A stretch of DNA of 64,000 nt from Clostridia bacterium (GCA_017550105.1 JAFYLQ010000018.1:1-64000); one strand, 5' to 3'; positions 8,748 to 17,916 are shown, counted from the stretch's first letter. Notes: generated by a model from the sequence alone, not told the origin. A program made the numbers and translations.

Positions 8748-10217
8748 TTGAAAAGCAAAAAGCTGACTGCTTTGTTTCTTGTTATAAGTGTTTTTATTCT
8801 TAGCTTCATAATTCCCACGGGTGTTAACGCTCAGGCCGAGCTTCCCGACGAAGCACCCGCCCAAACCGACAATTACGTAATTGCCGCCGAAAAGGATTTT
8901 GAGTACATTGCTACTCCTAAGAATAATCCCAAATGGGCACTTATTACAAAATACAAGGGTACCGACACAAAAATTATAATCCCCGAAACACTCGGCGGAT
9001 ATAAGGTCAAAACCTTATCCTCATACGTTTTCAAGGAATGCACAAAGCTCACCCACATTTTCCTGCCCACTACTGTTACAAGCGTTTCGGGTCAGACCTT
9101 TGCCGAGTGTCGTTCACTTGTTTCAATTGAGGTTGCCGAGGATCACGAAACCTACCTTTCCGAAAACGGTGTCCTTTATAACTACGACAAAAGCACTATT
9201 GTTGCCTACCCCAACGGTCTTGAGGGTGAATTCACAATCCCCGACAGCGTAATTACCATTGGCGGATACGCTTTTTCGGGTACATATCGCCTTACCAAGC
9301 TTTATATGCACAACAGAGTTTCCTCCGTAAGCGAGGGCGCCTTCCTTGAGTGTGACGGTCTTGAATACATAAAATTGAGTGACTGCCTCAAGGTTCTCGG
9401 CAAAAAGGCTCTTGCAGGCTGTGACAGCCTCAGGGAGCTTCATTTACCCGCTTCCTTAAGCATAATCGGTGATGATGCCGTCCTCGGTGAGTTATCCTCC
9501 GACGACTCAAAGCAGTACTATTTTACCGACGGTATTTACTGTGTAAAAAACTCTTACGCTTACAACTACGTTTATAAGCTCGGCATACGCTCACCCTACC
9601 TGATTACTGAGGAGCGCACCTTATCGGATATTAATTCAGGTATTTCGATTGTTGACGTAATGGGCATTTTACCCATGGATAAAGATTTATTCCTTAAGGT
9701 TACACCAATTGCTCCTGACACGGTAAAGGCATTGTTACCCGTAAGGTACAATGGTATTTTATCCTACAACGTTTCATTGACAACCACCGAAATAGTTGCC
9801 GAAGAAGAGGACGTAGTGACAATTGAAACAGAATACACTCCCGCTTCCTCACTCATTATAACCTTTGACAAATTGCCCGAGGATACAATTATCACAACTG
9901 CAAAAATTTACCGTCTCAGCGGTGATAACACTTACGAGCTTCTTCGTTCGCCCCATACACCGTTCGTTGCCGCACAGACAAAAAAACTTGGAACGTTCGT
10001 GGTTATAAATAACAACGACTTCTCCAAATCGGGTGATATGGACGGTGACGGCATTATAACAAGCTACGACGCAAGGTTTGCCCTTTGTGTTGCGGCGGGT
10101 CTTGTAACAGATATTACCGAGGCTCAAATGCTCACCGGTGACGTTCAGGGCAATGACGGTGTGGATACGTCAGACGCCCATACAATTCTGCGATATGCCG
10201 CAGGAATTATGAACTGA
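8748..10217 (+). CDS. Secreted BspA-type leucine-rich-repeat protein with C-terminal dockerin
   Basis: 489 residues. A signal peptide (about 1-30, core LFLVISVFILSFIIP) leads to BspA-like LRR_5 repeats (about 65-280) of the form YAFSGTYRLTKLYMHN, AFLECDGLEYIKLSD and ALAGCDSLRELHLPASL. A linker domain of ~150 residues follows. The last ~60 residues are a type I dockerin with two calcium loops: DMDGDGIITSYDARFAL and DVQGNDGVDTSDAHTIL. It would be exported and docked to a cohesin-bearing scaffold; no cohesin gene is in the window. The start is TTG with AGGATG upstream. BspA-type repeats often serve adhesion, which is inference here. Confidence 0.88.
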   Translation: MKSKKLTALFLVISVFILSFIIPTGVNAQAELPDEAPAQTDNYVIAAEKDFEYIATPKNNPKWALITKYKGTDTKIIIPETLGGYKVKTLSSYVFKECTKLTHIFLPTTVTSVSGQTFAECRSLVSIEVAEDHETYLSENGVLYNYDKSTIVAYPNGLEGEFTIPDSVITIGGYAFSGTYRLTKLYMHNRVSSVSEGAFLECDGLEYIKLSDCLKVLGKKALAGCDSLRELHLPASLSIIGDDAVLGELSSDDSKQYYFTDGIYCVKNSYAYNYVYKLGIRSPYLITEERTLSDINSGISIVDVMGILPMDKDLFLKVTPIAPDTVKALLPVRYNGILSYNVSLTTTEIVAEEEDVVTIETEYTPASSLIITFDKLPEDTIITTAKIYRLSGDNTYELLRSPHTPFVAAQTKKLGTFVVINNNDFSKSGDMDGDGIITSYDARFALCVAAGLVTDITEAQMLTGDVQGNDGVDTSDAHTILRYAAGIMN

Positions 10218-10239
10218 TATTTTTTGTGGAGGGGAAAAT

Positions 10240-10554
10240 ATGATAGACACAACAAATAAATACAAGGCTAAAATCAATAATATGTTCTTCAAGGGTGACG
10301 CCGTTTTCGGTATGTCCTGTACGGACGGTAAATACGGAATGGAAATTGACCTTGAGGGTGCGGAGTTTGATATGCCCGTAGAAATTACCGAGGCAGAGGT
10401 TATAGATACAACAATTATTGCAAAAGCCACAACCACTCTGCTTCCCGAAAAAATAATCGACGTCAACCTCACCTTTGAGGATGATAAATGCAACGGATTT
10501 TTGAAAATACCCTTTATCGGTAAAATCAAAATCAAGGATGCTATGAAGGTATAA
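10240..10554 (+). CDS. Small conserved-looking protein of unknown function
   Basis: 104 residues, no family recognised and no signal peptide or membrane segment. The sequence alternates acidic and hydrophobic residues in a pattern fitting a beta-rich fold (GDAVFGMSC, YGMEIDLEGAEFDMP, IDVNLTFED). The start has GGAGGGG 7 nt upstream, so it is translated. It follows the LRR-dockerin gene by 22 nt and shares its terminator, suggesting one operon. Confidence 0.75.
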   Translation: MIDTTNKYKAKINNMFFKGDAVFGMSCTDGKYGMEIDLEGAEFDMPVEITEAEVIDTTIIAKATTTLLPEKIIDVNLTFEDDKCNGFLKIPFIGKIKIKDAMKV

Positions 10555-10559
10555 AAAAG

Positions 10560-10595
10560 CTCTCGGTTCATTTTTGAACCGAGAGTATTTTTTTA
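10560..10595. terminator. Bidirectional terminator
   Basis: 11-bp perfect stem CTCTCGGTTCA / TGAACCGAGAG (10560-10570, 10575-10585), T-tetraloop. T-run on the plus strand and A-run upstream give T-run on the minus strand, serving the LRR operon and cysE. Confidence 0.9.
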
Positions 10596-11456
10596 TTTAT
10601 CATAATAAATAACCTTACCGCTTTCAACGGAGCGTGTAAGCCAGGTGTTACCGCCGATAATACAGTTATCGCCGATTTTAGTGTCACCGCCAAGGATTGT
10701 GGCGTTAGCGTAAATAACAACGTTGTTACCGATGTCGGGATGACGCTTGATATTCTTAACGGGGTTACCGTTTTCGTCAAGCTTGAAGCTTTTGGCACCA
10801 AGGGTAACACCCTGATAAATTTTAACATGACTGCCAATTGTGGTGGTTTCACCGATTACAATACCTGTGCCGTGGTCAATACAGAAGTACTCGCCTATTG
10901 TGGCACCTGCGTGAATATCCACACCTGTTTTTTCGTGAGCAAACTCGGTCATAATACGTGGTATAAGCGGTACGTTCAGATTATACAGCACGTTTGCAAG
11001 TCGGTATATTGAAATTGCGTAGAAGCCGGGGTAACAAATAAGCACCTCCTGATGGCATTTAGCCGCAGGGTCACCCTCGTAAATTGCCTCAATATCCTTA
11101 ACAAGAAGTCGTTTAACCCTTGGCAATTCACTTATAAAAGCATTGCACAAAGCCTCGGGAGTTTTATCCATAACCGTGTGGTTGAACTCACACGCACCCT
11201 TTATCTGTTGTGCAAGGCGGTTGTAGATATTAAGCATAAGCTCAGTCTGTGAAAGAACGTTTTCGCTACCCTCACTATGCTTGAAATAATCGGGGAAAAG
11301 CAAGGACTGTAAGTCCTTTATAACCTTTACGACCTCTTTGCGGTCAGGTATAAGACACCTGTCGCAGGTATCCTTTAAAAAGCATTCCGAATTAACGTTT
11401 TCAAGTTCCTTCACGGTGCCTGTAACAAGCTCCATTGATTCGAGAAATTTATCCAT
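10593..11456 (-). CDS. cysE: Serine O-acetyltransferase
   Basis: Transfers acetyl from acetyl-CoA to serine, giving O-acetylserine for cysteine synthesis. 287 residues. The C-terminal half is a left-handed beta-helix of hexapeptide repeats (GATIGEYFCIDHGTGIVIGE, then IGSHVKIYQGVTLGA, then IGDNCIIGGNTW). The catalytic-site His/Asp region is DIHAGATIG and IDHGTG. The long N-terminal helical part (residues 1-150) is usual for the Clostridial EpsC-like form. GAGGTGAT precedes the ATG. No cysK is in the window. Confidence 0.93.
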   Translation of the reverse strand: MDKFLESMELVTGTVKELENVNSECFLKDTCDRCLIPDRKEVVKVIKDLQSLLFPDYFKHSEGSENVLSQTELMLNIYNRLAQQIKGACEFNHTVMDKTPEALCNAFISELPRVKRLLVKDIEAIYEGDPAAKCHQEVLICYPGFYAISIYRLANVLYNLNVPLIPRIMTEFAHEKTGVDIHAGATIGEYFCIDHGTGIVIGETTTIGSHVKIYQGVTLGAKSFKLDENGNPVKNIKRHPDIGNNVVIYANATILGGDTKIGDNCIIGGNTWLTRSVESGKVIYYDK

Positions 11457-11530
11457 AGAACAATCACCTCTGAGCCTATATTATCACAAAATATACTTTT
11501 TTACAATATTTTTTCTTTGTAGGAGTTTAA

Positions 11531-11560
11531 TTGACACGTGGCTCACTTTTATGCTACAAT
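11531..11560 (+). promoter_or_regulatory. Promoter of the FkbM methyltransferase gene
   Basis: TTGACA (11531-11536), 18-nt spacer, TACAAT (11555-11560). The -35 box contains a TTG that would open the same frame, so that TTG is not the start codon. Confidence 0.75.
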
Positions 11561-11581
11561 TCCCCAAAAAGGGGTGACAGA

Positions 11582-12634
11582 ATGGATATTATAAATGACG
11601 TTAGCGTTTGGGAAAAACTCAAGAATACCAACGAACCCATAATTATGTACGGCACGGGAAACGGTGCGGACAAGGTTATGGATATTCTTGAAAACAAAAG
11701 CATCAGGCTTTCGGGCATTACCGCAAGCAGCACCTTCGTCAGAAACCGCAGTTTCCGTGGTTTTCCTGTTATGCCCTTAAACCATTTTGAGGAAACACTC
11801 GGCAATTTTACGGTTATTGTAGCCTTCGGCACACAAATACCCGAGGTTATGGAAAATATTTATAATATCGCAAAAAAGCACCGTGTTCTCGTACCCTGTG
11901 TGCCCGTTATCGGCACCAAGGCTTTTGACAAAAGCTTTGCCTTAGAAAATGCAGAAAAAATTGAAAAAGCCTACAACCTTTTAGCCGATGATTTTTCAAG
12001 GGAAATCTACAGGGGCTACGTTAATTTCCTCTATGGCGGTGAGCTTGACACCCTTAAGAAAATCACCACTGCCGAAGATGAAGCCTTCCTTAATATCCTT
12101 AAGCTTTCAGAAAACGAAACGTATATTGATATAGGTGCATACCGTGGTGATACGGTGGATACTTTCCTTGAATATTCAAAGGGCTCATACAACAAAATTA
12201 TATGTGCCGAGCCCGACACTAAAACATATAATAAGCTTATGAACCATTGCGAAAATTTAAATAATTTTAAAGCCTTTAACGCCGCCGTTACAGATACCGA
12301 CGGTGTTGTTGGTTTTTCAAACGTTCACGGCAGACAGTCCGCATTAGGCGGTGACAAGCCCACAAAATCCGTGAGCCTTGGCACCTTATGTGAAAATGCC
12401 GAGCCCACGTATATAAAAATTGACTCCGAGGGCTGTGAATATGCAATATTAAAGGGTAGCAGTGATATTTTAGTAAAATACACACCCAAATTAAACGTTG
12501 CCGCATACCATAAAAGTGAGGATATTTTTGAATTGCCCATACTGATAAATTCAATAAACCCCGCGTATAAAATTCACCTGAGGCATCACCCCTATATCCC
12601 TGCCTGGGACACACTTTTTTATTGCACGAACTAA
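11582..12634 (+). CDS. FkbM family SAM-dependent methyltransferase
   Basis: 350 residues from the ATG at 11582, which has GGGGTGACAG in front. An N-terminal Rossmann-like module (about 15-110, IIMYGTGNGADKVMDIL) resembles nucleotide-binding domains found in glycan-modifying enzymes. The C-terminal methyltransferase has the SAM motif ETYIDIGAYRGDTVDTF near residue 180, the acidic CAEPDTKTYNKL, and the FkbM hallmark YIKIDSEGCEYAILKGS near 280. FkbM enzymes methylate hydroxyls of sugars or polyketides; the substrate here is unknown. Single-gene unit. Confidence 0.85.
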   Translation: MDIINDVSVWEKLKNTNEPIIMYGTGNGADKVMDILENKSIRLSGITASSTFVRNRSFRGFPVMPLNHFEETLGNFTVIVAFGTQIPEVMENIYNIAKKHRVLVPCVPVIGTKAFDKSFALENAEKIEKAYNLLADDFSREIYRGYVNFLYGGELDTLKKITTAEDEAFLNILKLSENETYIDIGAYRGDTVDTFLEYSKGSYNKIICAEPDTKTYNKLMNHCENLNNFKAFNAAVTDTDGVVGFSNVHGRQSALGGDKPTKSVSLGTLCENAEPTYIKIDSEGCEYAILKGSSDILVKYTPKLNVAAYHKSEDIFELPILINSINPAYKIHLRHHPYIPAWDTLFYCTN

Positions 12635-12662
12635 CAAAAAATTTATTTTTTCGACATACATA

Positions 12663-12691
12663 TTGACATTTACCTTAAATATATATATATT
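12663..12691 (+). promoter_or_regulatory. potABCD promoter
   Basis: TTGACA (12663-12668), 17-nt spacer, TATATT (12686-12691). It predicts a transcription start near 12699 and a ~170-nt untranslated leader. Confidence 0.7.
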
Positions 12692-12699
12692 TAAATTGC

Positions 12700-12869
12700 A
12701 AATTAAAAATAACGTGTCAGCCGTCACGGGTAGTTATGCCACGGACAAATAAAATTCACCAATTTGAAGAATATCTTTTTCGGGTTCTTTGGGTAGGTGG
12801 TTTTTCTTTTTGGATGAATTCTCAGGGGTTCATTCAGATATTCTTAATTTGCGGAAAGGGGCTGCATAA
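12700..12869 (+). ncRNA. Structured leader of potA, possible cis-regulatory RNA
   Basis: Two structured parts are visible. The 5' part pairs TGT-CCGT with ACGG-ACA around a 16-nt loop (about 12707-12745). The 3' part is closed by a perfect 9-bp helix 12767-12775 / 12837-12845, extended by AATT / AATT after a 2-nt bulge. Inside, GGATGAA (12812-12818) pairs with TTCATTC (12829-12835). The closing helix ends 6 nt before GGAAAGGGG, the ribosome site, so it could control translation. No known riboswitch class was recognised. Confidence 0.4.
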
Positions 12870-13994
12870 TTGTCCAACAACATTATTGAACTCAAGAATA
12901 TTTCAGTTGCCTTTGATGGTCAACAAATTATAGAAAATATGAATTTATACATCCGCGACAAGGAGTTTATAACCTTTTTGGGCCCCTCCGGTTGCGGTAA
13001 GACAACCACGCTCAGAATGATTGCGGGCTTTCAGGAGCCTGATTCGGGCGAGGTTATCTTTGACGGTAAAGTAATCAATGGTGTTCCGCCCCACAAGAGG
13101 CAGTTGAACACCATTTTTCAGCGTTACGCTCTGTTCCCCCACCTTAACGTTTACGAGAATATTGCATTCGGTCTTCGCCTTAAAAAGACTCCCGAAAAGG
13201 AGATTAAAGCGGCAGTTACCGAAATGCTTGACCTTATAAACCTCAGGGGCTTTGAGCGTAGAAATATATCTTCTCTTTCAGGCGGTCAGCAGCAGCGTGT
13301 TGCCATTGCACGAGCATTGGTTGTTAAGCCCCGTGTGCTCCTTCTTGACGAGCCCCTCGGTGCACTTGACCTTAAGCTTCGTAAGGATATGCAGGTTGAA
13401 CTTAAGAACATCCAACAGCGTCTCGGCATCACCTTCATTTACGTTACCCACGACCAGGAAGAGGCTCTTTCAATGTCCGACACCATCGTTGTTATGGACT
13501 CGGGCGTTATTCAGCAGATTGGCTCACCCACAGATATTTACAACGAGCCCAAAAACGCCTTTGTTGCGGATTTCATCGGCGAAAGCAATATTATCGAGGG
13601 TGTTATGCGTTCCGACTTCTGGGTTGAAATGGCAGGTCACAAATTCAAATGTCTTGACAAGGGCTTCGGCGTTGACGAAGAGGTTGACGTTGTTGTTCGT
13701 CCCGAGGACGTTGACGTTGTACCCGTTGAAGAGGCTATGATATCCGGTCAGGTTACGTCCATCACCTTCAAGGGTGTTTATTACGAAATTATTGTGGAAA
13801 TCAAGGGATTCAAATGGATGATTCAGTCCACCGAATTCCAACAGCAGTATTCCACAATCGGTCTCAACATCGAGCCCGACGCTATTCACATTATGAAAAA
13901 ATCTCAGTACTCCGGTCTTTACGGCGACTACAGCTCCTTCAGTGAAGAATTTGACGAGCTTTCAGACGCTACCTACGACGAAGACGACGAATAA
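12870..13994 (+). CDS. potA: Spermidine/putrescine ABC transporter, ATP-binding protein
   Basis: 374 residues. Walker [14 protein letters not shown] near residue 39, signature [15 protein letters not shown] near 136, Walker [12 protein letters not shown] near 159, and the H-loop [11 protein letters not shown] are intact. A TOBE-like domain follows (about 270-350), as in PotA and relatives. It energises import through PotB and PotC. The start is TTG with GGAAAGGGG upstream. It leads the operon potABCD. The acidic C-terminal tail ([10 protein letters not shown]) is an extra. Confidence 0.96.
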   Translation: MSNNIIELKNISVAFDGQQIIENMNLYIRDKEFITFLGPSGCGKTTTLRMIAGFQEPDSGEVIFDGKVINGVPPHKRQLNTIFQRYALFPHLNVYENIAFGLRLKKTPEKEIKAAVTEMLDLINLRGFERRNISSLSGGQQQRVAIARALVVKPRVLLLDEPLGALDLKLRKDMQVELKNIQQRLGITFIYVTHDQEEALSMSDTIVVMDSGVIQQIGSPTDIYNEPKNAFVADFIGESNIIEGVMRSDFWVEMAGHKFKCLDKGFGVDEEVDVVVRPEDVDVVPVEEAMISGQVTSITFKGVYYEIIVEIKGFKWMIQSTEFQQQYSTIGLNIEPDAIHIMKKSQYSGLYGDYSSFSEEFDELSDATYDEDDE

Positions 13995-14030
13995 TTCCAC
14001 CATTACTGAAATTTGAAAGGAGTGCTGACC

Positions 14031-14855
14031 GTGAATAAAAAATCATCACTTATGTCCCGGTTAGCAGGGGCTCCGTACATTGTCTGGGCGGCATTATTCA
14101 TTATCGTTCCCTTATGTATGGTTGCCTACTACGCCTTTACCGACAACACCGGGGCGTTCACAATTCAAAATATTACAGGTCTCGCTAAATACACTGACAC
14201 CTTCCTGCTCTCTATATGGTTAGGTCTTGTGGCTACTGTTGTATGCCTTGTTATAGCATACCCCTTAGCCTACATTATGGCTCAGAAGGGTCCCGAAAAG
14301 CAAAGCACCATGACAATGCTCATAATGCTTCCTATGTGGATGAACTTCCTTCTCAGAACCTATTCCTGGATGACCATTTTAGAGGATACGGGTCTTATTA
14401 ACACAGTTATTACAAGCCTCGGCTTTGAGCCCCTGCAGTTAATTAACACCCGTGGCGCAGTTGTTTTGGGTATGGTTTACAACTTCCTGCCCTATATGAT
14501 TTTACCCATTTACACCGTTATGCTCAAAACCGACCACTCACTTGTTGAGGCGGCTCAGGACTTGGGCGGTAACAAGCTTGACGTTTTCAGAAACGTTACA
14601 ATACCCTTAAGCGTTCCCGGTATTGTTTCGGGCTTCACTATGGTATTCGTTCCCTCGGTAAGCACCTTCTATATTTCACAGAAATTAGGCGGTACGGGTA
14701 CAATACTTATCGGTGACATTATAGAAACCCAGTTCCAGACTGCAAACAACTTTAATCTTGGTGCATCACTTTCATTTGTGCTTATGATTCTTATTTTCGT
14801 TTGTCTTGCAGTTATGAACAGGTTTTCAGACGATGACGGAGGTGTTATTTTATGA
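14031..14855 (+). CDS. potB: Spermidine/putrescine ABC transporter permease PotB
   Basis: 274 residues with about six membrane helices. The EAA loop that contacts PotA reads EAAQDLGGNKLDVFRN followed by PLSVPG, near residue 180. The start is GTG at 14031 because AAAGGAG is placed 8 nt before it; a TTG 18 nt upstream overlaps the ribosome site. It overlaps potC by 4 nt. Confidence 0.95.
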   Translation: MNKKSSLMSRLAGAPYIVWAALFIIVPLCMVAYYAFTDNTGAFTIQNITGLAKYTDTFLLSIWLGLVATVVCLVIAYPLAYIMAQKGPEKQSTMTMLIMLPMWMNFLLRTYSWMTILEDTGLINTVITSLGFEPLQLINTRGAVVLGMVYNFLPYMILPIYTVMLKTDHSLVEAAQDLGGNKLDVFRNVTIPLSVPGIVSGFTMVFVPSVSTFYISQKLGGTGTILIGDIIETQFQTANNFNLGASLSFVLMILIFVCLAVMNRFSDDDGGVIL

Positions 14856-15682
14856 CGAAAAAAACCTCCCTCGGCGGAAAGCTTTATACGGCACTTGTAT
14901 TTATTTTCTTATACGCCCCCATTGCCGTGCTTATAGTTTTCAGCTTCAACTCGGGCAAGAGTACCTCTGTTTTTGAGGGCTTCTCCCTTTACTGGTACAA
15001 GGAGCTTTTCAACGATGCCGCAACCCTTTCGGCATTTAAAAACAGTATGATTGTTGCGGTTGTGTCTTCAATTATATCAACCGTTATGGGTACTGCCGCG
15101 GCAACGGGTATTTATAATTACAAAAACAAGCTTGTAAAAACAAGCATTATGACTGTAACCAATATCCCTATGATGAACCCCGAAATTGTTACGGGTGTAT
15201 CAATGATGCTCCTTTTCGTGTTCATCGGTGCCATTTTCGGCAAAACAGGTACCTTGGGCTTCCCCACACTTATAATTGCGCACGTTACGTTTGAGCTTCC
15301 CTACGTAATTCTTAACGTGTTACCAAAGCTCAGGCAGACGGACCCCCACCTTGCAGAGGCGGCTCAGGATTTGGGCTGTACTCCCTTACAGGCATTCTTC
15401 AAGGTTATGCTACCCGCAATTATGCCCGGTATCATTTCGGGTCTTATGATGGCGTTTACACTTTCCGTTGATGATTTCATTATCAGCTACTTTGTAAGCG
15501 GTACTACCTCACAGACCCTGCCAATACGTATTTACTCAATGACAAAGCGTCGCGTTACACCCGATATGTACGCTCTTTCAACGCTTATTTTCCTTGCCAT
15601 TTTGGCACTTCTTATTGTTTCAAACATCATAAGTGCACGTGGTGACAAGAAGCTGTCAAGGAAAGGCGGTTCAAAAAAATGA
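14852..15682 (+). CDS. potC: Spermidine/putrescine ABC transporter permease PotC
   Basis: 276 residues, six predicted membrane helices, EAA loop EAAQDLGCTPLQAFFKV near residue 170. Its ATG overlaps the potB stop and its stop overlaps the potD start by 4 nt each, so all three are translationally coupled. Confidence 0.95.
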   Translation: MTKKTSLGGKLYTALVFIFLYAPIAVLIVFSFNSGKSTSVFEGFSLYWYKELFNDAATLSAFKNSMIVAVVSSIISTVMGTAAATGIYNYKNKLVKTSIMTVTNIPMMNPEIVTGVSMMLLFVFIGAIFGKTGTLGFPTLIIAHVTFELPYVILNVLPKLRQTDPHLAEAAQDLGCTPLQAFFKVMLPAIMPGIISGLMMAFTLSVDDFIISYFVSGTTSQTLPIRIYSMTKRRVTPDMYALSTLIFLAILALLIVSNIISARGDKKLSRKGGSKK

Positions 15683-16875
15683 TTAAACGCCTTTCTTCAG
15701 TAATTTTTGCTTTATTTATTGCCTTTGCCTGTATGTCCCCTGCGGTTTTTGCCGAGGGTGAAAAGGATTATTCACACCTTAAGGGCACAACCCTTAACGT
15801 TTACAACTGGGGTGAATATATATCCGACGGTCAGGACGGCACAGTTAACGTAAACAAGGCTTTCGAGGAAAAGTACGGTATAACCATTAACTATACCAAC
15901 TACGAAAGCAACGAGAATATGTACAACAAGCTTAAAAGCGGTGGTGCAAACTACGACGTTATAATTCCCTCGGATTATATGATTGCAAAGCTTGTTGAGG
16001 AGGAAATGTTAGCAGAATTAAATTTTGAAAACATTCCCAACTACAAATATATTCTTGATAAATACAAGGGTCTTTATTACGACCCCGAGGAAAAATACAC
16101 AGTTGCCTACACCGTTGGTATGGTTGGTCTTATTTATAACACCACTATGGTTGATGGTACGCCCGACAGCTGGGGTGCTTTGTGGGATGAAAAATATGCG
16201 GGTAATATCCTTATGTTCAACAACCCCCGCGACGCCTTCGGTATTGCACAATTGTATCTCGGGCAGAGCATAAACACCAACGACATTTCACAATGGGACG
16301 ATGCCATTGAGCTTCTTAAAAAGCAGAATCCCTTGGTTTCATCCTACGTAATGGATGAGGTTTTCAACAAAATGGAGCGTGGTGATGCGGCACTTGCCCC
16401 CTACTACGCAGGTGACTTCCTTACAATGCACGACGTAAACCCCGACCTTGCCTTCGTTTATCCTAAAGAGGGCGTAAACTTCTTCGTAGACGCTATGTGT
16501 GTTCCGAAGAATGCCGAGAATAAAGAGGCGGCGGAGCTTTACATCAACTTTATGTGCGATGAGGAAATAGCAGTAGCAAATGCCAACTACATCTGCTACG
16601 CTTCACCCCATAGCCTTGTGCTTCAGTCAGATGACTACGACCTTAAGGGTGACCCCATTCTTTACCCCGCAGATGAGGATATGCCCAAAACAGAAATGTT
16701 CCAAAACCTTGATTACGAAACACAGCAGTATATGACAACCCTTTGGAACGAGCTTAAAATTGAGGGCAACACAAACCTCGACGTTTACATCGGACTGTCT
16801 TTGACACTGGTGCTTGTTGTAGCTTATCTGATTTATAAGTTTATAAAGGAAAAGAAACGCGAAGCGTACTATTAA
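15679..16875 (+). CDS. potD: Polyamine-binding protein PotD with C-terminal membrane anchor
   Basis: 398 residues. Residues 1-26 form a signal peptide ending AVFA-EG, a type I cleavage site. No canonical lipobox is seen: the only Cys nearby is in IAFACMS, with Ala and Phe at -3 and -2. The body is a periplasmic-binding fold of the PotD type (LNVYNWGEYIS near residue 36, NNPRDAFGIAQLYLG near 180, FVDAMCVPKNAENKEAAELY near 275). Unusually, the last ~35 residues are a transmembrane helix plus basic tail (SLTLVLVVAYLIYKF, then KEKKREAYY), so the receptor is probably tethered by its C-terminus instead of a lipid. Confidence 0.92.
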   Translation: MIKRLSSVIFALFIAFACMSPAVFAEGEKDYSHLKGTTLNVYNWGEYISDGQDGTVNVNKAFEEKYGITINYTNYESNENMYNKLKSGGANYDVIIPSDYMIAKLVEEEMLAELNFENIPNYKYILDKYKGLYYDPEEKYTVAYTVGMVGLIYNTTMVDGTPDSWGALWDEKYAGNILMFNNPRDAFGIAQLYLGQSINTNDISQWDDAIELLKKQNPLVSSYVMDEVFNKMERGDAALAPYYAGDFLTMHDVNPDLAFVYPKEGVNFFVDAMCVPKNAENKEAAELYINFMCDEEIAVANANYICYASPHSLVLQSDDYDLKGDPILYPADEDMPKTEMFQNLDYETQQYMTTLWNELKIEGNTNLDVYIGLSLTLVLVVAYLIYKFIKEKKREAYY

Positions 16876-16881
16876 AAATAT

Positions 16882-16917
16882 AACCGTGTGTGAAACCAAT
16901 CACACACGGTTTTGTTT
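16882..16917. terminator. potABCD terminator
   Basis: 12-bp perfect stem AACCGTGTGTGA / TCACACACGGTT (16882-16893, 16900-16911), 6-nt loop, TTTTGTTTT tail on the plus strand. It also faces the convergent acyltransferase gene. Confidence 0.9.
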
Positions 16918-17858
16918 TACCATTCTCTCATTATTTCGGGGTTTTGGAATATTTCGTCTAATTTTTTTATAAAAGGCATTACATCGTTGAATGCACCTAT
17001 TCTGTGGTCGAACATAAGTGTTATGGGTAACACCTTTTTTGTTGCAAGGTCAACCTCGCCCTTTTCATTTCTGAAGGCATAGTCCACGTCCCTTGCCTTA
17101 CCCATTGCCATAAGGAAGGTCTGAGGATATAAAAGAGGTGTATAGGTAACGTTACCGTTAAGACCGTCATACAGAACGCCCCAGTTGGTAAGACACACGG
17201 AGCCCTCGTTAAGCTCGTCCACAAGAAGCATTGAACCGTCCTTGGGTGCAGGCTTAAGTCGACCGTTAATCTTTGAAATCTTGTGCTTACCCACGTAACC
17301 CGTAACGGTCTGTGCAACTGTGGGTACCACTTCACCGCTGAGCATAAGTCCCACGGTTCTTTGTGTAACCACGTCAAACATAACTCTGTCAATATCGGTA
17401 TTTTTAAGTCTTGCCATAAGGTCGTCAACCTGCTCGGCTATCTCTTTAAGAGTTTTATTTTCTGTTTCGTTAACCTTTATGGGGAAGGTGTCACCGTTTT
17501 CGAGCACAACAGGTACCGCAATATCAATATGCTCCTTCATAATGAGCGTACCGCAGGAGGAGGTTGTGTTAAACTTAAGGTGTGCATTAAGCTTGGGAGC
17601 CACCTTAAGACCCTCTGTAAGCACCTTTATCATAATGGTATTAAATGATATATTGTACCCGCAGGTTTCCTTGAAATTGTGAAATTCCTCCCAGAATTTG
17701 GTAATATCCGCCTCGTAATTATAACCGCAGGTGGGTGAATTCTGTTGGGCTTTGGTAAGGATATAGCCGGATATACGGTCCCTTAAACCGAAATACTTTA
17801 CAGTATCGCCTTTTTCGGGCTTTCCCAAGGCACCTCTAAGATAATTTTTAACACTCAT
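16917..17858 (-). CDS. Stand-alone E2-type (2-oxoacid dehydrogenase / CAT-like) acyltransferase
   Basis: 313 residues, matching only the catalytic domain of dihydrolipoyl acyltransferases and the related chloramphenicol acetyltransferase fold. Supporting motifs are NISFNTIMIKVLTEGLK, HIDIAVPVVLENGD and the C-terminal MFDHRIGAFNDVMPF. There is no lipoyl domain and no peripheral-subunit domain, and no E1 or E3 gene nearby. The usual catalytic DHRxxDG is changed to DHRIGAF, so the His stays but the stabilising Asp is lost or moved to ND two residues later. It may acylate an unknown acceptor with acyl-CoA. Monocistronic; GAGGAC precedes the ATG. Confidence 0.8.
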   Translation of the reverse strand: MSVKNYLRGALGKPEKGDTVKYFGLRDRISGYILTKAQQNSPTCGYNYEADITKFWEEFHNFKETCGYNISFNTIMIKVLTEGLKVAPKLNAHLKFNTTSSCGTLIMKEHIDIAVPVVLENGDTFPIKVNETENKTLKEIAEQVDDLMARLKNTDIDRVMFDVVTQRTVGLMLSGEVVPTVAQTVTGYVGKHKISKINGRLKPAPKDGSMLLVDELNEGSVCLTNWGVLYDGLNGNVTYTPLLYPQTFLMAMGKARDVDYAFRNEKGEVDLATKKVLPITLMFDHRIGAFNDVMPFIKKLDEIFQNPEIMREW

Positions 17859-17916
17859 ATAACTGTCCTCTGTTTTTTATTATTTTGTCAAATATACCAC
17901 TTTTTATACACTTTTG

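Noticed and set aside
11531..11581. Upstream TTG start extending the FkbM gene
   Set aside because: The TTG is part of a TTGACA -35 box, and a proper ribosome site precedes ATG 11582.
12736..12933. 65-codon ORF in the potA leader
   Set aside because: Overlaps the potA start out of frame and lacks a ribosome site; the region is better explained as structured RNA.
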